A stretch of 64,000 nt of DNA. Source: Pedobacter nototheniae. GTDB taxonomy: Bacteria > Bacteroidota > Bacteroidia > Sphingobacteriales > Sphingobacteriaceae. The stretch's first letter is position 1. Each line of letters starts with the position of its first letter. Positions 1-9,115 of this stretch are shown here, piece after piece. The notes beneath the pieces were generated by a model, which was not told the DNA's origin, made no database searches, and saw nothing but the letters and a program-made list of their open reading frames with translations. Location: positions 1 through 64,000 of the forward strand of contig NZ_RQRS01000007.1 in assembly GCF_004335085.1 (NCBI RefSeq). Direction: 5' to 3'. Both the position numbers and the translations under genes were made by a program.

Positions 1-75
1 CGTATTAAAAAATTAGTGAGTAATTCAATGAGTAGAATTACTGAACAGCCTCAAATACTATTTAACCGTCGATTT

Positions 76-107
76 TTGCACTAGGTGCAAATCCCAGCGG
101 GATCACA
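76..107 (+). other. Structured 3' end of an RNA entering from upstream
   Basis: Two perfect stem-loops sit side by side: a 6-bp stem with a TAG loop (76-90) and a 5-bp stem with an AGC loop (91-103). A canonical terminator follows 5 nt later. Three consecutive hairpins ending in a U-tract suggest the 3' end of a structured transcript or leader that begins before or near the window edge. The segment superficially resembles a tRNA T-arm plus acceptor, but no matching 5' acceptor strand is visible. Identity unknown. Confidence 0.3.
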
Positions 108-108
108 G

Positions 109-137
109 AAAGCCTTACAGAAATGTAGGGCTTTTTT
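109..137 (+). terminator. Rho-independent terminator
   Basis: A 10-bp stem (109-118 with 125-134, one G-U pair) with a 6-nt loop is followed by a run of six T. It ends whatever is transcribed rightward at the window start. Confidence 0.75.
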
Positions 138-255
138 GTTTAAGAATATTTTAATAGCTTATTAAATTGCTACTTAGTTAACATAAATATATAAACTGGG
201 AAATGATTATATATCTTTTCTTTTTAAAGTAAACTTCTGGTAAAAGCCTTCAACC

Positions 256-984
256 TTAACTAATCCCTTTCTTAAGAGTTCTATCGCCGATAAACGATAA
301 CAAATTTTTCTTGTAACTTTTACCCATTGGAATTGTGATTCCATTTGTCATTAATATTTTATCATCCATTAAGCTATTAATAAATTTGGCGTTAACAATA
401 AACGATTTGTGAACTCTCAAAAATTCGGAATAAGGCTCTAAAAATTCTTCAATATCCTTAATGGTATGATAACCCAAAATGGTATTTTTAATTGCGTGCA
501 ACTTCACATTTCCAATCTCAGCTTCAACAGCTATTAAATTTTCTATTTCCATTTGATTGAAAGTGTTTTTAAGCTTTCCCTTAACATAAAACATTTTTTG
601 TACCTGTAAATCTACCCTTCTTTTAGGTTCTCCAATAGCACGTTGTACAGTAGTAAAAAACTTAATTTGTCCAAATGGCTTGAGTAAAAAATCATCTGCA
701 TTAACCTGAAACGCATTCAGGGCATACTTTGGATAAGCAGTTACAATTATGATTTTCTTTGCCATTGGCCTTGCTAATGGAAGTATATCTAAGCCAGAAA
801 CCTCTCCCATTTCTACATCTAAAAAGAGTATATCAATAATTGGCATCTTTTTCATATCTATTAATGCATTTACAGGATTAAGGTATGTGGCAATTAGTCT
901 CAAATCCTCAGAACCATTGATAAGCTCAGTTAAATAATTTACAGAACTTGCATCATCGTCTATAACGATACAATTATATTTCAT
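256..984 (-). CDS. LytTR-family response regulator
   Basis: A 242-residue two-component response regulator. The N-terminal receiver domain (about 1-120) shows the acidic cluster D9-D11, the predicted phospho-acceptor Asp56 (in FLDVEM), Thr82 and Lys102. The C-terminal half (about 135-235) is a LytTR DNA-binding domain, with typical sequence around RVHKSFIVN and GKSYKK. Such proteins bind direct repeats upstream of targets after phosphorylation by a LytS/YehU-type kinase. No kinase gene is adjacent in the window, so it is an orphan here. Its partner may be upstream of the window or elsewhere. It is transcribed leftward, alone. Family call is firm; regulon unknown. Confidence 0.93.
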   Translation of the reverse strand: MKYNCIVIDDDASSVNYLTELINGSEDLRLIATYLNPVNALIDMKKMPIIDILFLDVEMGEVSGLDILPLARPMAKKIIIVTAYPKYALNAFQVNADDFLLKPFGQIKFFTTVQRAIGEPKRRVDLQVQKMFYVKGKLKNTFNQMEIENLIAVEAEIGNVKLHAIKNTILGYHTIKDIEEFLEPYSEFLRVHKSFIVNAKFINSLMDDKILMTNGITIPMGKSYKKNLLSFIGDRTLKKGIS

Positions 985-1149
985 AGTTTATATTTTGAAA
1001 TGCCTTCCCTAGACACCGTTTTAATTACAATTAACCTCTTGGGATGAGGCAGGGATGCATGGCTAAATATACAACATTTAGAAAAACTGCCAAATTTAAA
1101 TTAGACTATAATGTTTTATAATTCATAAAAGTAAGGCTTTAGTGCGTTA

Positions 1150-1390
1150 ACGATGGTCGCGGCATCCCCCGAATTTTTTCTATCGGGGATATAGCAAACA
1201 GCGTGTTAAAACGCCCAAATAAATTTTATTTAATTCAGAAATTAAAAGGAAATTATAATGATGATTTGAAGCGCAAGGTTCTGCAATAATCGTTTATACC
1301 TCTCCTGCTTTCCATTATTGCACCGATAAAAATCGGTAGCCGCCATTTCAATCAGGGCTATTAAACAAAGATTATACTTAAATTTCCTTG
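1150..1390. repeat. Repeat-like intergenic element with nested inverted repeats
   Basis: The 985-1438 gap has no credible ORF but is rich in dyads. There is an 8-bp hairpin ATCCCCGA/TCGGGGAT near 1172-1197 and a 9-bp pair TGCAATAAT/ATTATTGCA flanking a T/C-rich stretch (about 1282-1322). A CCGAT/ATCGG hairpin lies at 1323-1336, and 8-bp ends AAGGAAAT (1246-1253) and ATTTCCTT (1382-1389) span 144 bp. Its right part shares a tcctgct...ttcaatcagg...tattaaaca layout with 42040-42100, and a 14-mer with 35834-35847. This suggests a dispersed non-coding repeat family. Confidence 0.45.
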
Positions 1391-1438
1391 CAGATATTGT
1401 ACTACGAAATAAATTTAATTTGCTTCAAAGAAAATATT

Positions 1439-2290
1439 TTAACTGATTTTAGCCTTAATCATTCTATCCTTTCCCTGCATATCTTTCCTCAACTCCACAT
1501 CATTAAAGCCTTTGTTTTTTAGCATTTCAATAGTTTCTGTACCGAGATATTCATTAATTTCAAAAAATAACTGCCCATTTTCAGTAAGATTGCTTAAAGC
1601 AAAGTCTGCAATTACATTGTAAAAAATCAGCGGGTTTTCATCACTAACAAATAATGCCAGGTGAGGTTCAAAAGTTAGTACATTTTTATGCATATCCCTC
1701 TGTTCCAAAATTCTTATATATGGCGGATTGCTTACTATAACGTCGTATTTCTCGTTACTTTTATACGTTAATATATCCGCCTCAATAAAATTAATCTTCT
1801 GTTCTAAAATTATTGCATTTTCTTTCGCCTGTGCAATTGCCTTTGCAGAAACATCAATTGTAGTGATACTGCTTTCAGGTAAATACTTTTTAATACTAAT
1901 TGGAATACAGCCAGATCCAGTTCCTATATCTAATATATCTAACTTTTGAATTCCTGTTTTTTGAATTTCAGCAATAATCCAATCCACTAACTCCTCTGTT
2001 TCAGGCCTCGGAATCAGTACATTTTCATTCACTTTAAAAACCGACCCATAAAAATGAGCTTCTCCTATAATATGCTGAATGGGTTTGCCTGATTTTAATT
2101 CTTCAAGAATAGATAACAATTTCTGGTAATCATCATATAGTAGGGATACCGCTTGCTGCATCCTTAATTTAATTGGCGAGAGGTTTAAAACATGCTCAGC
2201 AGATAAACTAAATAAAGCTTTGGCCTCATCTAAGTCGTATACGTTTTTTAAGTCGGAAATATATTTATCTTCTAATTCTTTGATTTTCAT
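1439..2290 (-). CDS. prmC: Release factor glutamine N5-methyltransferase PrmC
   Basis: PrmC (HemK) uses S-adenosylmethionine to methylate the Gln of the GGQ motif in peptide-chain release factors. The 283-residue product has an N-terminal helical domain, the SAM-binding motif DIGTGSGC and the diagnostic catalytic NPPY motif (SNPPYIR). Length matches the family. I chose the Met at 2290, which starts MKIKELEDKY, over the Met three codons upstream because it gives the usual short N-terminus; both are possible. It is divergent from ribD with under 90 bp between starts, so the two share a promoter region. Confidence 0.93.
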   Translation of the reverse strand: MKIKELEDKYISDLKNVYDLDEAKALFSLSAEHVLNLSPIKLRMQQAVSLLYDDYQKLLSILEELKSGKPIQHIIGEAHFYGSVFKVNENVLIPRPETEELVDWIIAEIQKTGIQKLDILDIGTGSGCIPISIKKYLPESSITTIDVSAKAIAQAKENAIILEQKINFIEADILTYKSNEKYDVIVSNPPYIRILEQRDMHKNVLTFEPHLALFVSDENPLIFYNVIADFALSNLTENGQLFFEINEYLGTETIEMLKNKGFNDVELRKDMQGKDRMIKAKIS

Positions 2291-2378
2291 GCATTGCAAA
2301 ATTAAACATAGTTTAGCTTTTTTATTTACATTTTCTATTTTACTAATTCCATTAAAATCTTTAACTACTTTTGCGATA

Positions 2379-3431
2379 ATGAGCGATGAATTTTACATAA
2401 AACGTTGTTTAGAACTAGCAGCCACAGCAATTGGAAATGTAAGCCCAAACCCGATGGTAGGCTGTGTAATTGTTGCAAACGGAAAAATAATTGGCGAAGG
2501 TTACCATCAGCAGTTTGGACAAGCACATGCAGAGCCTAACGCAATTAAAGCAGTATTTGAGCAATACGGTGATGATGCCGAAGCCTTGTTAAAGGAAGCT
2601 GTAGCTTATGTTAATCTAGAGCCGTGTGCGCATTTTGGTAAAACGCCTCCTTGTGCTGATCTTTTTGTAAAGCACCAACTAAAAAAAGTGGTAATAGGTA
2701 ATCGTGATCCATTTTCTGGTGTTGATGGTAAAGGTATTGAGAAACTTAAAAATGCTAATATTGAAGTTATTAGCGGCGTTTTAGATGATGAATGTAGATA
2801 TTTTAACAGACGTTTTTTTACTCGGATACAAAAACAACGCCCTTATATTATTTTAAAGTGGGCAGAAACTGCCAATAGATATTTTGCTACAACTGATGGT
2901 CATCAAAAATGGATTAGTGGAGCTTTAGCAAAGCGTTTAGCACACAAATGGCGTACGGAAGAAGATGCAATATTAATAGGTAAAAAAACAGCTATAGTAG
3001 ATAATCCTCATTTAACAGCTAGAGAATGGCCAGGTAAAAATCCAATTCGCTTGGTTATTGATAAACATTTACAAATTCCTCAAAACAACCATATTTTCAA
3101 TAAAGAGGCGAAAACTATTATTTTAAATGAGGTAAAAACCGATGTAATAGATAATGTGCATTACATTCAAATGGAGGATATGCATTTTTATTTGGCGCAA
3201 AAAGTTGCTTTTCAGCTTTATCTAATGGATATTCAGTCTGTAATTATTGAAGGCGGAGCACATATTTTAAACCAATTTTTAGAAGCCAATCTCTGGGATG
3301 AAGCACGTGTTTTCACCTCAGATAGTAGTTGGACTGAGGGCATTGCCGCTCCTACTATAAATGGTCATTTGCAAGATAGTTTTACGCTTGGAAATGATAA
3401 ACTATCAATCTATATAAACCACTCAAATTAA
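2379..3431 (+). CDS. ribD: Bifunctional riboflavin deaminase/reductase RibD
   Basis: RibD carries out the two steps of riboflavin synthesis after GTP cyclohydrolase II: deamination of the pyrimidine, then NADPH-dependent side-chain reduction. The N-terminal cytidine-deaminase-like domain shows the zinc site His50, Glu52 (HAEPNAI), Cys83 and Cys92 (EPCAHFG...PPC). The C-terminal half is the reductase domain, with EGGAHILNQFLE near the end. The reading frame is open 53 codons upstream into prmC, but that extension resembles nothing in the family. The ATG at 2379 gives a standard 350-residue protein. The stop overlaps the next start (TAATG), implying translational coupling. Confidence 0.94.
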   Translation: MSDEFYIKRCLELAATAIGNVSPNPMVGCVIVANGKIIGEGYHQQFGQAHAEPNAIKAVFEQYGDDAEALLKEAVAYVNLEPCAHFGKTPPCADLFVKHQLKKVVIGNRDPFSGVDGKGIEKLKNANIEVISGVLDDECRYFNRRFFTRIQKQRPYIILKWAETANRYFATTDGHQKWISGALAKRLAHKWRTEEDAILIGKKTAIVDNPHLTAREWPGKNPIRLVIDKHLQIPQNNHIFNKEAKTIILNEVKTDVIDNVHYIQMEDMHFYLAQKVAFQLYLMDIQSVIIEGGAHILNQFLEANLWDEARVFTSDSSWTEGIAAPTINGHLQDSFTLGNDKLSIYINHSN

Positions 3432-4297
3432 TGTTATACATAGCTTTAAGTATTTTCTGCAGCGTAACAGTTGCTGTTCTTTTAAAACTTGCTAAAAGAT
3501 ACCAAATTAGTATTATTCAAGCCGTTACTTATAACTACTTAACCGCTTTAATATTATGCTTTTTATTCTTTAAACCAGATGTTTCAATAATTACTGCAAC
3601 AGCACCGTGGCCTATTTACATTTCTTTAGCAATACTTTTACCCACCATCTTTTTGTTTTTAGCAGCATCTGTTAAAAACCTTGGCATTGTTAAAACGGAT
3701 ATTGCACAAAGACTTTCTCTATTTATACCAATATTAGCAGCTTATTTTATATTTAAAGAAGATTTTAATGATTTAAAATTTATTGGATTGGCGGTTGGTT
3801 TTGTTTCTATATTTCTAACATTTATCCGCAAAAGCGATAAGCAAACAGAACGAAATAAATGGATTTACCCCGTTATTGTTTTTGTTGGATTCGGTGTAAT
3901 TGATATCCTTTTTAAACAAATTGCCTTACACAAAGAAATACCTTATACCACGTCACTTTTTACCGTTTTTTGTTTAGCATTTATCGTTTCTGTGGTTATT
4001 GTAATTACAATGACTTTAACTAAAAAGACTAAATTACAATTGGTTAACTTAGCTTGCGGTATAATTTTAGGTTTGTTTAATTTTGGAAATATCCTCTTCT
4101 ACCTAAAAGCACATCAGGCTTTATCCAAAAATCCATCTACCGTATTTGCTGCAATGAATTTAGGCGTTATCGTTGTAGGAAGTTTAATTGGAATCATAAT
4201 CTTTAAGGAAAAACTAACCAAACTCAATTACGCCGGTATCTTTTTAGCATTGACAGCCGTTATATTAATCACTTTATCGCAAATTTATGCTGTTTGA
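3431..4297 (+). CDS. EamA/DMT-superfamily inner-membrane permease
   Basis: A 288-residue hydrophobic protein with about ten membrane segments arranged as two repeated halves. This is the layout of EamA-type drug/metabolite transporters. The last part (VVGSLIGIIIFKEKLTK then a final helix) is typical of the second EamA repeat. Substrate cannot be told from sequence. Its start overlaps the ribD stop and its end overlaps the next gene by 11 bp, so the three are very likely one transcript. A role in flavin or precursor transport is only a guess from position. Confidence 0.85.
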   Translation: MLYIALSIFCSVTVAVLLKLAKRYQISIIQAVTYNYLTALILCFLFFKPDVSIITATAPWPIYISLAILLPTIFLFLAASVKNLGIVKTDIAQRLSLFIPILAAYFIFKEDFNDLKFIGLAVGFVSIFLTFIRKSDKQTERNKWIYPVIVFVGFGVIDILFKQIALHKEIPYTTSLFTVFCLAFIVSVVIVITMTLTKKTKLQLVNLACGIILGLFNFGNILFYLKAHQALSKNPSTVFAAMNLGVIVVGSLIGIIIFKEKLTKLNYAGIFLALTAVILITLSQIYAV

Positions 4298-4901
4298 TGA
4301 TTCCTATAAAACTATAGAAACTCCTGCTGAAGGTATATTTAGAGATAAAGGAAGCAAATTTATTGCATATGCATATCCCATTCGATCTGAGGAAGAAGTT
4401 AAACCTATTATAATAAATTTAAGGGCTGAACATACAAAGGCAAGGCATTTTTGCTATGCTTATCGGCTTACGCCAGATCGTTCTGTTTTTAGAATTAATG
4501 ATGACGGCGAGCCGTCTGGTACAGCTGGTAGACCGATTTTAAATTGTCTATTATCCGAAGATATAACCAATATTTTAATTGTTGTAGTTCGGTATTTCGG
4601 TGGTACATTATTAGGTGTTCCTGGTTTAATTAATGCTTATAAAACTGCTGCAATAGAGTCTATTAAGGCTTCATTAATAATCACCAAAACTATTAACGAT
4701 TTATATGAGGTTCAGTTCGATTACCTGCAAATGAATGATGTAATGAAACTGGTAAAGGAAGCAGACTTACTAGTATTGGCTCAAAGTTTTGATACACATT
4801 GCAGCTTAAAATTTGAGATTAGAAAGGCACAATTAAATATAGTTTTAGCTAAGTTTGATAAAATTGAAGGCATTAAGTTAAAATACCTTCAAACCATTTA
4901 A
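4287..4901 (+). CDS. YigZ/IMPACT-family protein
   Basis: A 204-residue member of the UPF0029/IMPACT family. The signature block is clear: KARHFCYAYR, then NDDGEPSGTAGRPIL, then VVVRYFGGTLLGVPGL. A short C-terminal ferredoxin-like domain follows, as in E. coli YigZ. The eukaryotic relative IMPACT modulates Gcn2; bacterial function is unsettled, with possible RNA or ribosome links. It overlaps the preceding permease gene by 11 bp and is followed after 13 bp by the phosphorylase gene, so it belongs to the ribD transcript. Confidence 0.9.
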   Translation: MLFDDSYKTIETPAEGIFRDKGSKFIAYAYPIRSEEEVKPIIINLRAEHTKARHFCYAYRLTPDRSVFRINDDGEPSGTAGRPILNCLLSEDITNILIVVVRYFGGTLLGVPGLINAYKTAAIESIKASLIITKTINDLYEVQFDYLQMNDVMKLVKEADLLVLAQSFDTHCSLKFEIRKAQLNIVLAKFDKIEGIKLKYLQTI

Positions 4902-4914
4902 TACCAGATATACT

Positions 4915-5775
4915 ATGAAAATAGCAGAAAGTGATTTAATTATAAATCCAGACGGAACAATTTACCACCTAAATATATTGCCTGATGATGTTGCACCAAC
5001 AGTAATTACTGTTGGTGATCCAGATCGTGTTGGCGAAGTAAGCAAGTATTTTGACCGCATAGAATTAAAAAAAGGTAAGAGAGAATTTATTACGCATACC
5101 GGTTATGTGGGTTCTAAGCGAGTTACGGTGCTCTCTACAGGTATTGGCACCGATAATATTGATATTGTTTTTAATGAACTTGATGCTCTTGTTAACATAG
5201 ATTTTGAGAGTAGAGAAGTTAAAAAAGAACTCACTTCTTTAAATATTATTCGCGTTGGTACTTCTGGTGCCGTACAACCCGATATTGCTATGGGCACTAT
5301 TTTAGCTTCTTCATATGGCTTAGGTATGGATGCTTTAATGAATTATTACGTTCAGGAGTTATCAGGTGATGAACATAGTTTGCTCGATGATGTAAAAACA
5401 CATTTCGGGCATTTAAAAAATATTAATCCTTATTTAACTGCCGCAAGTAAAACCTTACTCAACACAATTGGTAAAGATATGGAACAAGGAATTACCATTA
5501 CTGCGCCAGGTTTTTATGCGCCTCAGGGCCGACAAGTACGAGCTAAAAATGCTGTACCTAATTTTATTAGCTTGATTAATTCTTTTAAAAGTGGAAGTTT
5601 AAGGGTTACTAATTTAGAAATGGAAACCGCAGGTATATATGCATTAGCAAAAGTGTTAGGTCATAAAGCTCTGTCTGTTAATGCAATTCTGGCAAGTAGA
5701 GTAAACCTTCACTTTAGTAAAAACCCTAACGATATAGTAGAAAAAGCGATTAAAATGGTGCTTGAGAGAATATAG
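4915..5775 (+). CDS. Nucleoside phosphorylase (uridine phosphorylase-like)
   Basis: A 286-residue phosphorylase of the PNP/UDP family, which cleaves nucleosides with phosphate to free base and ribose-1-phosphate. Recognisable elements are the phosphate-binding GDPDRV near the N-terminus, STGIGTDN, RVGTSGAVQP and the ribose-binding NLEMETAGIYALA. Arrangement and length fit uridine-phosphorylase-like members, but substrate specificity is not certain. It is the last gene of the ribD run and is followed by a bidirectional terminator. Confidence 0.88.
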   Translation: MKIAESDLIINPDGTIYHLNILPDDVAPTVITVGDPDRVGEVSKYFDRIELKKGKREFITHTGYVGSKRVTVLSTGIGTDNIDIVFNELDALVNIDFESREVKKELTSLNIIRVGTSGAVQPDIAMGTILASSYGLGMDALMNYYVQELSGDEHSLLDDVKTHFGHLKNINPYLTAASKTLLNTIGKDMEQGITITAPGFYAPQGRQVRAKNAVPNFISLINSFKSGSLRVTNLEMETAGIYALAKVLGHKALSVNAILASRVNLHFSKNPNDIVEKAIKMVLERI

Positions 5776-5825
5776 AATTCTGTAAAGATTAATTTATTTT
5801 CACTCAGGACTATCTACAACAAATT

Positions 5826-5861
5826 AAAAAGCCTCATAGAAATAACTCTATAAGGCTTTTT
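5826..5861. terminator. Bidirectional terminator between convergent genes
   Basis: AAAAAGCCT pairs with AGGCTTTTT, with an inner ATAGA/TCTAT stem. The A-tract and T-tract flanks make it work for both the phosphorylase (+) and the DUF1398 gene (-). Confidence 0.85.
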
Positions 5862-5877
5862 AATCTTATAGCCATAA

Positions 5878-6273
5878 TTATACTACAGGTATATTTTCCT
5901 TAATCAACACATTCCCTTCGCTATCCAGATAAACTACTGTCAAATCTCCTGTTTCTATAACCCATTTTTCTACACCTGCATCAGCTGCCTGTTTACAAAA
6001 AGTGAAATAATCCGTTTCACCACGCTGGTGAATAATTAAGGCATGTTGCAATTTCTCAGCAGAAGATTCTTCATTGATAATTAAATCAGGATAATTTTCA
6101 GGACTTCCCTGCTCCGTATGATTTCCTTCACCAAAATATATTGATAAACCATTGGAAACATAAACATCGTTTCTTTTTACCCCTAACGCTTTAATTTCCC
6201 TAACAAAGTTCGGGAAATCTGCGCCGGTCTTTATTTTAGATTCCGCTGTTTTTATCTCTTCAATAGTAAACAT
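5878..6273 (-). CDS. DUF1398 family protein
   Basis: A 131-residue soluble protein matching the DUF1398 family: an N-terminal ETIEEI-like helix, the YVSNGLSIYFGEG region, and the C-terminal part centred on CKQAADAGVEKWVI. Function is unknown for the family. It starts 3 bp after the galM stop on the same strand, so it is co-transcribed with galM. Nothing in the sequence suggests a catalytic site. A link to sugar metabolism is only inferred from position. Confidence 0.85.
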   Translation of the reverse strand: MFTIEEIKTAESKIKTGADFPNFVREIKALGVKRNDVYVSNGLSIYFGEGNHTEQGSPENYPDLIINEESSAEKLQHALIIHQRGETDYFTFCKQAADAGVEKWVIETGDLTVVYLDSEGNVLIKENIPVV

Positions 6274-6276
6274 ATA

Positions 6277-7326
6277 TTATTTGTTTAATGATACCTTATA
6301 AATTGTAGTTTGCGTATACAAATCCTCAGGTTTTAACACCGTACTCGGAAACTCAGGAATATTAATGGCATTTGGATGGTGCTGTGTTTCAATGCAAAAA
6401 GCATCATAACCAATATAATTTCTTCCTCCTTTACCATTTTCAGCTCTTAAATACTTCGAAGTATATAAATGCGCTACCGGTTCTGTTGTATAAACACTTA
6501 ATATTAAACCGCTTTCTTCGTCAATTGTTTTGCTAGCTAAAGATAAATCTCCGTATGTTTTATCTAAAACAAAGGTTTGATCGTAGCCTTCATCAGCATC
6601 CCAATCGTGTCCAATTTCTTTCATTTTAGTGAAATCCAAATGGGTATCCTTAACTGGAATTAATTTTCCAGTTACTGAGTAATTGTCATCTTGTTCCAAA
6701 TAATTAGATCCAAAAATCTGTAGTTTATGCTTTGCTAAATTTCCGCCCATCGGTGATAAATTGAAATAGCCATGATGAGTTAAATTTATAGCGGTTGCCT
6801 TATCTGTTTCAGCTTCGTAACTTAAAATAAGTTCGTCATTATCCGTTAATTCAAAGGTTAAGGCAACAATCAGGTTTCCTGGGAAGTTTTCTTCACCATC
6901 CTCACTTTCATATTCAAGTGTAACCGAAGCATGTGGTTCTTCGGTAGTATCAATAACATCCCAAACCTTTTTATCAAAACCAACTAATCCACCATGTAAG
7001 CTATCCGTTCCTGCATTTTGTGCCAGTTGATAGGTTTCTCCATCTATAGAAAATTTACCGTTTTTAATACGGTTGGCATATCTACCAACTACTGCGCCTA
7101 TTAAGCCATTATTTTCAAGGTATTTTTCATCCAAATATTGTTCAATAGTTTCAAAACCTAAAACAATATCCTGCTTTTCGCCTCGCGCATTTGTAACGAT
7201 AAACTTGTTAATTATAGCGCCATAGTTAAATATTTTAACGTAAGTGCCTTTGTTATTGGTTAGTTCGATTGCGATAACTTCTTCGCCATCAATAAATTTT
7301 CCTGTGGGTATTTGCTGAACGCTCAT
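6277..7326 (-). CDS. galM: Aldose 1-epimerase (galactose mutarotase) GalM
   Basis: GalM interconverts alpha and beta anomers of galactose and other aldoses, supplying the alpha form to galactokinase. The 349-residue product carries the family's catalytic His in NLTHHGYFNLS and the catalytic Glu in CIETQHHPNAIN near the C-terminus. An early conserved patch GAVVGRYANRIKNG is also present. There is no signal peptide, so it is cytoplasmic. It is divergent from galK across a 74-bp gap, so the pair is probably co-regulated as a Leloir-pathway unit. Confidence 0.94.
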   Translation of the reverse strand: MSVQQIPTGKFIDGEEVIAIELTNNKGTYVKIFNYGAIINKFIVTNARGEKQDIVLGFETIEQYLDEKYLENNGLIGAVVGRYANRIKNGKFSIDGETYQLAQNAGTDSLHGGLVGFDKKVWDVIDTTEEPHASVTLEYESEDGEENFPGNLIVALTFELTDNDELILSYEAETDKATAINLTHHGYFNLSPMGGNLAKHKLQIFGSNYLEQDDNYSVTGKLIPVKDTHLDFTKMKEIGHDWDADEGYDQTFVLDKTYGDLSLASKTIDEESGLILSVYTTEPVAHLYTSKYLRAENGKGGRNYIGYDAFCIETQHHPNAINIPEFPSTVLKPEDLYTQTTIYKVSLNK

Positions 7327-7400
7327 AAATTGTAACTTAGGGCTTTTGTTTTCTAAACAAACATACTATTATTAATGATTTTATAAATATTTTTAACCAG

Positions 7401-8552
7401 ATGAACATTGAATTAGCTGAAAAATTTGCTGAACATTACCATAAAAATGCGGATGCCTTATACTTTACACCCGGTCGGGTTAATTTAATTGGAGAACATA
7501 TTGATTATAATGGTGGCCTTGTAATGCCTTGCGCAATAACGCTAGGTACGTGGCTAGCCTTAGCACCAAATAATGAAGGTAAGTTTCGGTTTAAAAGTTT
7601 AAACTTTGAGACAACCATTGAAATTAACAGCAACGAAATTCAACAAAAGAATGGAAGTTCATGGTTCAACTACCCTATTGGTATTATAAATGAACTAATA
7701 AAAGATGGAAAAAATATTCCTGGAGTAGATTTATTATACTTTGGAAATATCCCGATTGGTTCTGGTCTTTCTTCATCTGCATCTATTGAAATTGCAACTG
7801 CTTTTGCGTTAAACGAATATTTCAGCTTAAGTTACGATAAACTTGATCTTGTTAAAATGGCCAAAAGAGTCGAAAATGAATTTATTGGCGTTAACTCAGG
7901 AATAATGGATCAGTTTGCAGTGGCTTATGGCGAAAAAGATAAGGCAATTGTACTGGATTGTGATACGTTAAAATATAAAATGGTAGATATAAATCTCGGA
8001 AATTATGTTTTGGCTATCATCAATACAAATAAACCAAGAGAACTTGCCGATTCTAAATATAATGAACGTGTTGCCGAATGTCAAACTGCTTTAAAAGCTT
8101 TAAATGAAGAAATTACACTTCATAATCTTTGCGAATTAACAGCAGAAAAATTTGCCTTACACAGTCATTTAATTAAAGATGAAGTAGTTTTAAACCGTGC
8201 TACACATGTAGTTAAAGAAAATGATCGGGTTCATTTAGCAGCCAAAGTTTTAAATGCAGGTGATTTAGTTGAATTTGGACGATTGATGTATGCTTCACAC
8301 CAATCTTTAAAAGAATTGTATGAAGTTAGCGGTCCTGAGCTTGATGCTGTTGTTGATTTTTGCAGAAATTATAATCATGTAATTGGTGCACGTATGACTG
8401 GTGCCGGCTTTGGAGGTTGTGCTATTGCACTACTAGAAAAAGGTTTTGAAGAAGATTTTGCCAAACACCTAACTGATTATTACGTAGATAAAATTGGTTA
8501 TCCTGCGGCAATTTATATTAGTGAAATTGGAAATGGGCCAATTAGGCTTTAG
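7401..8552 (+). CDS. galK: Galactokinase GalK
   Basis: Galactokinase phosphorylates alpha-D-galactose at C1 with ATP. The 383-residue GHMP-kinase-fold protein has the galactokinase signature GRVNLIGEHIDYNGG at the N-terminus, the ATP-binding GSGLSSSAS loop near residue 123, and the C-terminal GARMTGAGFGGCAIAL motif. Length is typical. It is divergent from galM, and 18 bp upstream of the rRNA/tRNA methylase gene. No galT or galE is in the window. Confidence 0.95.
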   Translation: MNIELAEKFAEHYHKNADALYFTPGRVNLIGEHIDYNGGLVMPCAITLGTWLALAPNNEGKFRFKSLNFETTIEINSNEIQQKNGSSWFNYPIGIINELIKDGKNIPGVDLLYFGNIPIGSGLSSSASIEIATAFALNEYFSLSYDKLDLVKMAKRVENEFIGVNSGIMDQFAVAYGEKDKAIVLDCDTLKYKMVDINLGNYVLAIINTNKPRELADSKYNERVAECQTALKALNEEITLHNLCELTAEKFALHSHLIKDEVVLNRATHVVKENDRVHLAAKVLNAGDLVEFGRLMYASHQSLKELYEVSGPELDAVVDFCRNYNHVIGARMTGAGFGGCAIALLEKGFEEDFAKHLTDYYVDKIGYPAAIYISEIGNGPIRL

Positions 8553-8570
8553 TAGAGGAAATATTATTAA

Positions 8571-9101
8571 ATGAAGAAATTAAAGTTAGACGAGCTGAAT
8601 CGTCCGGATATTAGCGAATTTAAAGCACAAGAAAAACTGCCTGTTATAGCAGTTTTAGATAATGTAAGAAGTATGCACAACGTAGGTTCTATTTTCAGAA
8701 CTGCTGATGGTTTTGCACTTGAAAAGGTTGTGCTTTGCGGAATTACTGCACAACCGCCACATCGCGAAATAGAGAAAACAGCTTTGGGCGCAACTCAATC
8801 TGTTGATTGGATTCATTACACTGATACCATACAGGCTGTTGATGCGCTGCGTGCTTTGGGTTATGAAATTGTAGCCATTGAACAAGCAGAAAACAGTACG
8901 ATGCTTAATGCATTTAGCCCGAATCCTAATAAAAAATACGCCTTAATATTTGGTAATGAGGTTGATGGTGTTAGTGACGAAGTAATGACGAAAATAGACG
9001 AATGCATCGAAATACCTCAATTTGGAACTAAACATTCTTTCAATATTACCATTTCTGCTGGCATTGTTTTCTGGGATTTCTTTGCTAAATTAAGGCTGTA
9101 A
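8571..9101 (+). CDS. SpoU/TrmH-family RNA 2'-O-methyltransferase
   Basis: A 176-residue SPOUT-fold methyltransferase that would 2'-O-methylate tRNA or rRNA with SAM. The three family motifs are visible: NVRSMHNVGSIFRTADGF (motif 1, with the conserved Asn and Arg), ALIFGNEVDGVS (motif 2) and HSFNITISAGI (motif 3, the knotted SAM site). It lacks the N-terminal substrate domain of RlmB-type enzymes, so the target nucleotide cannot be told. It probably shares a transcript with galK. Confidence 0.9.
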   Translation: MKKLKLDELNRPDISEFKAQEKLPVIAVLDNVRSMHNVGSIFRTADGFALEKVVLCGITAQPPHREIEKTALGATQSVDWIHYTDTIQAVDALRALGYEIVAIEQAENSTMLNAFSPNPNKKYALIFGNEVDGVSDEVMTKIDECIEIPQFGTKHSFNITISAGIVFWDFFAKLRL

Positions 9102-9115
9102 TTTATTAGGGCGAT

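Noticed and set aside
84..95. GGTGCAAATCCC resembles part of a cobalamin riboswitch
   Set aside because: The other conserved boxes are absent and no transport gene follows.
22..107. tRNA 3' half at the window start
   Set aside because: The T-arm-like segment lacks TTC at the loop start, has a mismatched stem, and no complementary 5' acceptor strand is present; two perfect hairpins explain it better.
2220..2378. N-terminal extension of RibD overlapping prmC
   Set aside because: It has no family counterpart; the ATG at 2379 gives the standard domain start.
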